A stretch of 64,000 nt of DNA from Chitinophagaceae bacterium. Its GTDB lineage: Bacteria > Bacteroidota > Bacteroidia > Chitinophagales > Chitinophagaceae. Position numbers and translations under genes: made by a program. Positions within the stretch are counted from its first letter, which is position 1. Each line of letters starts with the position of its first letter. The stretch lies in contig JADJYK010000018.1 in assembly GCA_016719815.1 (NCBI GenBank), positions 45,435 through 109,434 of the forward strand, read 5' to 3'. Under the pieces are notes generated by a model, which saw nothing but the letters and a program-made list of their open reading frames with translations, was not told the origin of the DNA and did no database searches. Below are positions 53,284 to 62,200 of the stretch, in pieces.

Positions 53284-53349
53284 CGGCGGTTGTACTACTA
53301 TCAGCATCGTTGCGTCGCACACTTGTACTGTGGTAATTCTATTGAGCAA
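53284..53349 (-). repeat. Dispersed repeat R1, copy C
   Basis: The reverse complement reads CTCAATAGAATTACCACA, then GTACAAGTGTGCGACGCAAC, then GATGCTGATAGTAGTAC. It shares the full 20-base core with copy A and ends about 30 bp before the kinase start. Confidence 0.72.
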
Positions 53350-53378
53350 TAATACAGTTATTTTGAATCTCAGTAGCA

Positions 53379-54875
53379 ATGTTTATGGCAACAAAAAAAT
53401 ACATACTCGCAATCGACCAGGGCACCAGCTCAACCAAATCATTAATCTTTGATGATAAGGGTCAAGCCATTGCCAAAGGTTCAGAAGATTTATATACACA
53501 TTATTTACCAAACGGTTTTGTAGAGCAAGAGCCGGAAGTAATTTATCAGAATGCAATTATTTCTGTTACAAAATGTCTAAAGCAGTTTGCAGAAAAAGGT
53601 TTTGATAAAAACGATATTGTAGCCATTGGTATTTCCAATCAGCGGGAAACATTTGTGGTGTGGGATAAAAATGGTAAGCCTTTGTACAATGCTGTAGTCT
53701 GGCAATGCAAACGCAGTGTGCAAATTTGCGAAACATTTAAGCAGAAGGGCCTGTCTCAGACTGTGTCAGAAAAAACTGGTCTTATAATTGACCCCTATTT
53801 CTCTGCTACCAAACTCATCTGGCTTTATCAAAATAATGAAACAGTAAGAATTGCAATCGAAACTGGGGAAGCATATTTTGGTACAGTTGATACATGGCTG
53901 CTTTACAAACTTACTAACGGAAATGTTTATGCAACTGACTATACTAATGCGTCAAGAACTTTGTTGTTCAACCTGCATTCGCTGCAGTGGGACGAAGAGT
54001 TGATTAGTGCATTTGGTTTGGCAGGTATCAATCTTCCTGAAGTTAAATCCTCCTCAGCATTATTTGGAACAACGACACTGGATGGATTATTTGATAATGA
54101 AATTCCGGTTACTTCCCTAATCGGCGATTCACATGCTGCTGCATTTGGAGAAGGTTGTTTTGATGCTGGTACTGCCAAAGCCACACTCGGTACCGGCTGC
54201 AGTATATTAATGAATATCGGTAATAGACCCGTTGCTTCGCAAAATGGCATGGTGACAACTGTTTGCTGGAGCATTGATGGCAGATTGGATTATGCACTCG
54301 AAGGGGTTATTGTAAGTTGTGGGGCCACTATTGAGTGGTTGAGAAATGAACTTAATTTATTTACAGATAGTAAGGAAACGGCAGTGATGGCAAATGCAGT
54401 TGCAGATAATGAAGGGGTCTACTTAATTCCGGCTTTCAGCGGATTAGGTTCTCCCCACTGGCAAATGGACAGAAAGGCATTACTAACCGGAATGAGTTTT
54501 AGTACAACAAAAAATCATATTATAAGGGCAGCATTAGAGTCAATTCCTTACCAGGTTAAAGATGTGATTGTGGCCATGGAAAAAGATGCAGCTTTAACGC
54601 TTAGCGAACTATATGCAGATGGCGGTATCAGCACCAATCACTTCGTTATACAATTTCTCTGCGACCTGTTGAATAAGAAAGTAGCCGCTATCGGTATGCC
54701 GGATGTGTCTGCTTTAGGTGCTGCTTATCTGGCAGGATTAAAGGCCGGGGTGTATGAGAATATTGATGTATTACGTAACTTAAATACAGATAAGAAAAAA
54801 TATATACCGGCAGCAGATACCAATAAAGTAAACGAATATTATAATGGCTGGTGCAAAGCAATAAAAAACGAATGA
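53379..54875 (+). CDS. FGGY-family carbohydrate kinase, glycerol-kinase-like
   Basis: 498 aa; an ATG at 53385 (MATKKYILAIDQG) is an alternative start. The ATP-dependent sugar kinase fold is shown by YILAIDQGTSSTKSLIFD, SNQRETFVVWDKNGKPLYNA, TGLIIDPYFSATKLIW, FGTVDTWLLYKLTNG and SGLGSPHWQMDRKALLTG. The substrate pocket resembles glycerol kinase (Arg-Glu of NQRE, Trp of VVWQ, Tyr of DPYFSATK), but the usual GDQQA is GDSHAAAFGEG. That change, and the isomerase/transketolase neighbours, argue for a ketose (for example apulose or xylulose) rather than glycerol. The gene is intact. Its stop overlaps the next ATG (ATGA). Confidence 0.85.
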   Translation: MFMATKKYILAIDQGTSSTKSLIFDDKGQAIAKGSEDLYTHYLPNGFVEQEPEVIYQNAIISVTKCLKQFAEKGFDKNDIVAIGISNQRETFVVWDKNGKPLYNAVVWQCKRSVQICETFKQKGLSQTVSEKTGLIIDPYFSATKLIWLYQNNETVRIAIETGEAYFGTVDTWLLYKLTNGNVYATDYTNASRTLLFNLHSLQWDEELISAFGLAGINLPEVKSSSALFGTTTLDGLFDNEIPVTSLIGDSHAAAFGEGCFDAGTAKATLGTGCSILMNIGNRPVASQNGMVTTVCWSIDGRLDYALEGVIVSCGATIEWLRNELNLFTDSKETAVMANAVADNEGVYLIPAFSGLGSPHWQMDRKALLTGMSFSTTKNHIIRAALESIPYQVKDVIVAMEKDAALTLSELYADGGISTNHFVIQFLCDLLNKKVAAIGMPDVSALGAAYLAGLKAGVYENIDVLRNLNTDKKKYIPAADTNKVNEYYNGWCKAIKNE

Positions 54876-56416
54876 AGAATTTAGCAACATACTTTATGTG
54901 TCTTTGTGCCTTTGTGTCTTTTTGGCTCAATACATCAGCACAAACAAAACCTCTCATCCTCAAACAATCCACCTTTAAGCATTACGTTGATTACTTCAAC
55001 AAAATGGAAGACGAGAATATTGTGCAAGCCATCCCCAATGCACAAAGCTGGAACTGGATGCAAAAAAATATTCCCCTCTTTGAATGTCCGCAGCAAAATT
55101 TTGAAGAGATATTCTATTACCGCTGGTGGACATTGCGAAAGCACATTAAGAAAACGGAAAAAGGATTTGTGTTTACAGAGTTTTTGGTGCAACGCAGCTA
55201 TGCAGATAAATACAACTTAATTTCAAGTGGCCTTGGACATCATATTTATGAAAGCCGCTGGCTGCATGATAAAAAATATATGGACGATAACCTGCATGTA
55301 TGGTATCGGGGCAATAATGGTAAGCCCATGAGCAAACTTCGTTTTTACAGTGGCTGGAATGAGGATGCGATTTTTAACCGCTACCTGGTGAATGGCGATA
55401 AAAAATTTGTGAATGATTTGTTGCCAGATATGGAAACTAACTATTCGGCATGGGAAACTGAAAGAAAAAGAGAGGATGGTCTTTTTTGGCAATATGATGT
55501 ACGGGATGCGATGGAAGAAACAATCAGTGGTGGCAGAAAAGAAAAAAATCCAAGGCCAAGTATTAACGGTTATATGTATGGCAATGCAATGGCGTTGTCC
55601 ATACTGGCTTATGAGGCGGACAAAAAGGAAGCAGCGCAAAAATATTTCTTCAAGGCTGATACCATTAAAAAAGAAACATTTAACAAACTCTGGAACAGCA
55701 ATAATATTTTTTTTGAAGTAAGAAAAGAACAAGGCGATACACTATCTAATGTAAAAGAAGAAATTGGTTTTATTCCCTGGTATTTTAATATGCCGGATAG
55801 TAATTACAGTGTAGCATGGAAAAGCTTAACAGATACAAAAACATTTTGCGCACCTTTTGGAATTACTACCGCAGATAGAAGCCACCCGCAATTTAGATCA
55901 CATGGCTGCTGCAAATGCGAATGGGATGGTGCTGTGTGGCCCTTCGCCACTTCGCAAACATTGACCGCTATGGCAAACCTGCTGAACAATTACAAACAAA
56001 ACTATGTAACCGACAGCAGCTACTTCGACTTGCTGGAGACCTATGTGGAATCACAGTACTACCGTGGCCGGCCATACATAGGTGAATACTTAGACGAGAA
56101 AACAGGTTACTGGTTAAAAGGTGATGAAGAACGCAGTCGTTATTACAACCACTCCACCTTTAATGATTTAATAATTACAGGCCTGGTGGGCTTGCGTCCA
56201 AGAGCGGATAATGTAATTGAAGTAAATCCATTATTGCCAGCTAATAAATGGGATTGGTTTTGTTTGGATAATGTGATGTATCATGGAAAAATAATTACAA
56301 TAGTGTGGGATAAAACAGGAACAAAGTACAAGAAAGGAAAGGGAATGACTGTGTGGGTGAATGGAAGAAGAATCGCCAATTCCTTAGAATTAGAAAAGAT
56401 AACTGGTAAGTTATGA
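54872..56416 (+). CDS. MGH1-like (alpha/alpha)6 glycosidase, secreted
   Basis: About 514 aa, intact. The start at 54872 forms an ATGA overlap with the kinase stop. The signal peptide MKNLATYFMCLCAFVSFWLN...AQ has a core encoded by a CTTTGTG repeat. The mature part resembles mannosylglycerate-hydrolase-1-like six-hairpin glycosidases: WNWMQKNIPLFECPQQNFEE, IFYYRWWTLRKHIKK, LGHHIYESRWLHDKKYMDD, EWDGAVWPFATSQTLTAM, HSTFNDLIITGLVGLRPRAD. The substrate in this family is variable. In this chain of secreted enzymes it is probably an exo-glycosidase on pectic side chains. The following GH2 start overlaps its stop, again as ATGA. Confidence 0.78.
   Translation: MKNLATYFMCLCAFVSFWLNTSAQTKPLILKQSTFKHYVDYFNKMEDENIVQAIPNAQSWNWMQKNIPLFECPQQNFEEIFYYRWWTLRKHIKKTEKGFVFTEFLVQRSYADKYNLISSGLGHHIYESRWLHDKKYMDDNLHVWYRGNNGKPMSKLRFYSGWNEDAIFNRYLVNGDKKFVNDLLPDMETNYSAWETERKREDGLFWQYDVRDAMEETISGGRKEKNPRPSINGYMYGNAMALSILAYEADKKEAAQKYFFKADTIKKETFNKLWNSNNIFFEVRKEQGDTLSNVKEEIGFIPWYFNMPDSNYSVAWKSLTDTKTFCAPFGITTADRSHPQFRSHGCCKCEWDGAVWPFATSQTLTAMANLLNNYKQNYVTDSSYFDLLETYVESQYYRGRPYIGEYLDEKTGYWLKGDEERSRYYNHSTFNDLIITGLVGLRPRADNVIEVNPLLPANKWDWFCLDNVMYHGKIITIVWDKTGTKYKKGKGMTVWVNGRRIANSLELEKITGKL
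54892..54926 (+). repeat. CTTTGTG-type dispersed repeat (R3), coding copy c
   Basis: CTTTATGTGTCTTTGTGCCT followed by TTGTGTCTTTTTGGCT. It is translated as FMCLCAFVSFWL, the core of the signal peptide of the six-hairpin glycosidase. Because the gene overlaps the previous one, there is no intergenic room here. Confidence 0.75.
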
Positions 56417-59242
56417 GAAATTATTTTATAACAAAGCGTTTCGTGAAGATTACAAAGTTGTGTTCTTTGTGTACCGCCTTTGTGTTCTTTATGGTTTTTT
56501 TTTCCTTTGATGCAAAAGCGCAGCAAACAGAAAAAGTATATCTCTCCGGTACTGGCAGTGATAATACTAAGCAATGGGAGTTTATGTGTTCCGGTGGTAT
56601 GAATGCCAACAAGTGGACGACCATTGCTGTGCCGAGTTGCTGGGAACTACAAGGCTTTGGTAAATACGATTATGGTTTTGCAAAAGACAGTGTGCGGGGA
56701 AAGAAAAAGGTTTTATAAGCATCGCTTTAATGCACCGGCTTCCTGGAAAGGAAAAGTAATTAATATAGTTTTTGAAGGAGTGATGACGGATGCAGAAGTA
56801 AAAGTAAATGGCAAACTGGCAGGTGAAGTTCACCAGGGAGCTTTTTATGCATTTAAATATGACATAAGCAAGTTTCTTAAATATGGCAATCAAAATTTAT
56901 TGGAAGTAACGGTGGCGAAGCATTCTGCCAATCAATCGGTAAATGAAGCAGAACGCAAAGCCGACTTCTGGATTTTTGGTGGAATATTTAGACCGGTTTG
57001 GCTGGAAGTGTTGCCTGCTGTCCATATCAGTAGAGTTAATATAGATGCAAGGGTAGGCGGTGGATTTATAGCATCAATTAATACAAATAGTGCTTTAGTT
57101 GATAACGCCTCATTTAAAATTTTTGATATTAATGGTAAACTTGTTGGGCAAGATAAATTTGATGACAAGCAAGTTAAAAGTATAAATGATAAGAAGTTTG
57201 ATTTTGCTACTCGTTTTTTTAATCTCAACAACTGGACTTCTGAAAATCCGGAACTTTATAGAGTTGAGTTTTCAATTTTTACTAAAGAGAAACTACTCCA
57301 TACTGTCTCTCAAAAATTTGGCTTCCGTACTGTTGAACTCAAACAACGAGATGGCATTTATGTAAATGGGGTGAAGATGAAATTTAAAGGAGTGAACCGT
57401 CATTCCTTCCGTCCGGAAACCGGCAGAACTACCAGCAAGCAAATCAGTATTGAAGATGTAATGCTGATGAAGGATATGAACATGAACGCTGTTCGCATGA
57501 GCCACTATCCGCCGGATGACCATTTTCTGGATGTATGCGATTCACTGGGTTTGTTTGTTATGGATGAGTTGGCTGGCTGGCATGGCAACTATGATACAAA
57601 GACGGGAACAAAACTGTTGCAAGAAATGATTGACCATGACGCCAATCATCCTTCTGTTATTATGTGGGCTAACGGAAATGAAGGAGGACATAATCTGGAA
57701 CTTGATAAGTATTTTACTCAATTTGATATTCAGCAACGGCCTGTTGTTCATCCCTGGCAATTATATAACGGAGTGGAAACGCAGCATTACCGTGAATATA
57801 ATTATGGCATTGGCAATTATGAATACGGCAGAGAAATTATAATGCCCACCGAATTTTTACATGGACAGTTTGATGGCGGCCAGGGTGCAGGGCTGGAAGA
57901 TTATTGGGAAAAAATGTGGCACAATCCATTAAGTGCCGGTGGTTTTTTGTGGGACTTTGCAGACAATGCCGTAGTGCGAAAAGATAAAAATGATTCTCTC
58001 GATACTGATAAGCATCGTGCTGCCGATGGAATACTCGGGCCTCATATGGAAAAGGAAGGAAGCTTTTATGCGATAAAAGAAATTTGGAGTCCGGTGTATT
58101 TTGAACGAAAAGAAATTACTGACGCATTTGATGGAAAATTAATTTTAGAGAACCGCTATCATTTTACCAATATTAATACCTGCAGTTTTAGCTGGAAGCT
58201 AAGGCGCTTTGAACTGCGTAACATTAAGGAAGATAATGGCACTGCAATTGCACCTGATATTGTCCCTGGTGCAAAGGGGACATTGCAAATAAACTTACCC
58301 AACAATTGGAGAGAGTATGATGTCCTGTATGTTACAGTTTATGATTTATCTAAAAGAGAATTGTTTACCTGGAGTTTTTTAATCAGCAACCCGGTTAAAA
58401 CCGGTGAACGGATGATTGTGAGAAGTGGTAATAATATTATTGAAACGCCGGTTGCAGACACAAATATGATATTGGTAAAAGTGAAGGATGTTTTTTTAAT
58501 GTTTAATGAATCAAGCGGCATACTTACTTATGTTAAAAATGAAAATGGCATATTGCCTTTCAATAATGGTCCGGTGGTACAAGAAGGATTGAATAATTTT
58601 AACGGCATAAAAAAATATTGGGAAGGCGATAAATACATCATCGAATCCACTTACGATAAGAAAGAAAGTTACAACACATTAAAGTGGACAGTCTATCCAT
58701 CCGGCTGGATAAAGTTGCAGGTAAATTATTTCCCCGGTACCTATCACACCAATTTTGTCGGAATTAATTTTTCATTTCCTGAAAATGAAATTAATTCAGT
58801 TACCTATATGGGGAATGGCCCTTACCGTGTATGGAAAAACCGTATGAAGGGTAACCAGTTTGGTGTGTGGAATAAAACATACAACAATACAGAAACTGGC
58901 GAGGCCCCGTGGCTGTATCCGGAATTTAAAGGGTATTATTCCAATTTCTTCGGTGGGTATTTCTTTACAAAAAATAATCGCTTTACAGTAGTAAGTGAAA
59001 CCGAAGATTTGTTCCTGCGACTGTTTACCCCTTCATGGAAAACAGACCAGTGGCATAATTATGAACCGCTGTTCCCCAATGGTGATATTTCATTTATGCA
59101 GGGCATCAGCAGCATCGGTACAAAAAATCAACGAAACGAAACAACCGGTCCCATGGGCTTGAAAAATATATTTTACGATTACGAAAAAGAAAAAAACCGG
59201 GCATTGAAGATAGTGCTGTGGTTTAATTTTAATAACGAATGA
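56413..59242 (+). CDS. GH2 beta-galactosidase-type enzyme (frameshifted near the start)
   Basis: About 942 aa when repaired. Its start overlaps the preceding stop (ATGA). The signal peptide has the core LCSLCTAFVFFMVFFSF, encoded by a CTTTGTG repeat, and ends at AKAQ. Domains: jelly-roll (VPSCWELQGFGKYDYGFAKD, VKVNGKLAGEVHQGAFYAF), Ig-like, TIM barrel with acid/base Glu in MWANGNEGGH and a nucleophile region at MPTEFLHGQFDGGQ, then long C-terminal beta domains (VTYMGNGPYRVWKNRMKGNQ). The first frame stops at 56718 after SVRGKKKVL. One surplus A near 56703 is the simplest explanation. The following GH78 gene starts on its stop codon (ATGA). Confidence 0.85.
56457..56495 (+). repeat. CTTTGTG-type dispersed repeat (R3), coding copy d
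   Basis: GTTGTGTTCTTTGTGTACCG followed by CCTTTGTGTTCTTTATGGT. It is translated as LCSLCTAFVFFMV, the signal-peptide core of the GH2 protein. Confidence 0.7.
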
Positions 59243-62200
59243 CGAAGAAATTGTTTATGATACCAGCTTCAGTACTACTATCGGCATCGTTGTGTCACTC
59301 ACTTGTACGTTCTGTTCGCTATTCAGCAAATGGAACCACCAAGACGCAAAGGCACGAAGGCACACTAAGAAAAATCTTTGTGCTGCTTTGTGTACTTGGT
59401 GCCTATGTGGTTCAAACACAAGCACAGGTAGCTATAACCAACCTTCGTTGCGAAATGTTGAAAAACCCATTGGGTATTGATGTGCTGCAACCAAGGCTAA
59501 GCTGGCAACTGGAAAGCAAGCAACGCAATGTGGCACAGCAATCGTATCAAATTATCGTTAGCAGCAGCTTACAGAAATTACAGGCAAACAATGCTGATGT
59601 ATGGAACTCAGGTGTTATCAATTCATCACAATCGGCAAAAGTGTATTATGAAGGTAAAGCATTGCAATCTGCCACCACTTACTACTGGAAAATAAGATCA
59701 ATAACCAATAAAGGCACGGCAAACAGTGCAACTGCATTCTTCTCAACCGGATTATTAAACGAAAGCGATTGGAATGCAAAGTGGATTGGTTATGACAAAG
59801 CATCTGTGTGGGATAGTATTTCTCAGTGGAGTCGCTTAAGTGCAAGATATTTACGAAAAGAATTCGCCAGCAATGAAACAGTAAAGAGAGCAACTGTTTA
59901 CGTTTCGGGTCTTGGCATGTATGAACTTTACATAAATGGGAAAAAAATTGGCGACCAGGTGTTGGCACCCAACCCAACTGATTATCGCAAATCATATTTC
60001 TACAACACACATGATGTAACTCAACAGGTAAAAGCCGGTTCAAATGCAATTGCTACGATTTTAGGTAATGGCCGTTTTTTTACCATGCGGCAGAATTACA
60101 AAACACAAAAGCATAACACATTCGGTTTCCCCAAATTGTTGTTGCAATTGGAAATAGAATACAGCAATGGTACAAAACAAGTTATTGTGAGTGATGAAAG
60201 CTGGAAGTTAAATGTTGATGGCCCTATCCGCACAAATAATGAATATGACGGCGAAGAGTATGATGCTGCAAAAGAATTTAACGGTTGGATGATTGCAGGA
60301 TATAATGATAGTAAATGGATGCAACCTGAATTAGTACAAGCTCCTGCAGGAAAAATAACTGCACAAATGAGTGAACCTATGAAAGTAATGCGGACGATTA
60401 CACCATTATCAATTAAATCTATAAGTGGAGGAAGATATATTATTGATATGGGACAAAATTTTGCAGGCTGGCTAAAGATAAAAAATATTGCTGGTAAGAA
60501 AGGGGATAAGTTAACACTTCGCTTTGCCGAGAGTTTACAGCCTGATGGCGAACTGTATGTTGCTAATTTAAGAGATGCAAAAGTAACAGATGTATATACA
60601 TTTGGAAATTCCTCTTTAGGAGAACGGGGCTGGAAGCCAAGTTTTGTGTATCATGGTTTTCGTTTTGTGGAAATAACAGGATTGTCATCCAAACCATATA
60701 TAAATAATTTTGAAGGGCAACTGGTGTATGATGCTTTTGAAAACACCGGTACATTTCAATCTTCCAATAGCACTTTAAACACTGTTTATAAAAATGCCTG
60801 GTGGGGTATTGCATCCAATTATAAAGGCATGCCGGTGGATTGCCCTCAACGTAATGAACGGCAACCATGGTTAGGCGACAGAGTAATTGGTGCAATGGGT
60901 GAGAGTTATTTATTTGATAATGCAAAACTCTATGCCAAATGGATGGATGATATTGAACAATCACAAACTGCTGAAGGGGCAATACCAGATGTGGCACCTG
61001 CTTTTTGGAATTATTACAGTGATGATGTAACCTGGCCAGCTGCTTTTATAACTATCAGCAATCATTTATATAATCAGTATGCCGATATAGAACCTATTCA
61101 GAAGCATTATGCAGCAATGAAAAAGTGGATGTGGTATATGCGTGATAAATACCTGGTGAATGATATTATGACCCGTGATAAATATGGCGATTGGTGTGTG
61201 CCACCGGAAGATTTACTATTGGTGCATGCAAAAGATTCTTCACGGTTAACAGATGGTAAATTGATTGCCTCGGCGTATTATTATAAATTGTTATCGTACA
61301 TGCAACGTTTTGCCAAACTTACCGGCAACGATGCAGATATAAAAGACTACACTGAGTTATCAGAAAAAATGCGCATTGCTTTTCAACAGAAATTTTATAA
61401 CCCGGTAAAACAGTCATATTCTAATAATACCATTACGGCTAATTTATTGCCTTTGTATTTTGGTATTTGCCCCGATTCTTTGAGAGAAAAAGTGTTTGCC
61501 AACATTTATACTAAAATCCGCATTGAAAGTAAAGGGCATATCAGCACTGGTTTAATTGGCACACAATACTTATTCAGAGGTTTAACAGAATACAATCAAA
61601 AGGAACTTGCTTTTATGTTAGCATCCAACAATACTTATCCAAGTTATGGTTATATGGCTGCGAATGGTGCTACTACCATTTGGGAATTATGGAATGGGAA
61701 TACTGCCAACCCAAGTATGAACAGTCAGAATCATGTAATGATGCTGGGCGATTTATTGATTTGGTATTACGAAAACCTTGCCGGCATACGCAGCGATAAA
61801 ACCGAAGTTGGCTTTAAAAAAATAATCATGAAGCCTTCAGTTCCTGCCGGGCTTGATTTTGTAAAAGCATCTTATAAAAGTTTGCATGGTATTATAAAAA
61901 GTGAATGGAAGAATGGCATTGATAAATTTGAATGGAGCATTACAATACCGGTTAACACCACTGCAACAGTTCATATACCTGCTGGTAGTGCAGAAGAAAT
62001 TACAGAAAGCGGAAAATCAATAGCTGGTAATGCGAACGTTAAGTTTATAAAGATGGAAAAAGGTGCCGCAGTGTTTGAAATTGTATCAGGTGCTTATTCA
62101 TTTGTACAAAATAAAAAGTGGAAGAAGGGAATTGCAAAGGATGAATTCATTTTTGAAAGGTCGGTTTTCCCTGAAAGTCATGCCGCCACCATTTCTGAAA

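Larger units (their letters stand above)
52981..53378. other. 398-bp gap filled with dispersed repeats
   Basis: Between the transketolase and the kinase genes lie an R3 copy (52979-53012), R1 copy E (53067-53153) and R1 copy C reversed (53284-53349). The rest shows no recognisable gene. The kinase promoter, if there is one, would be in or just after copy C. Confidence 0.65.

Noticed and set aside
52981..53378. CRISPR array or integration site
   Set aside because: The repeats are two R1 copies in opposite orientation and an R3 arm; there is no regular spacing and no cas genes.
53379..54875. Calling the FGGY kinase a true glycerol kinase (glpK)
   Set aside because: The GDQQA motif is GDSHAA and the neighbours are an isomerase and split transketolase, with no glycerol facilitator or glycerol-3-phosphate dehydrogenase.
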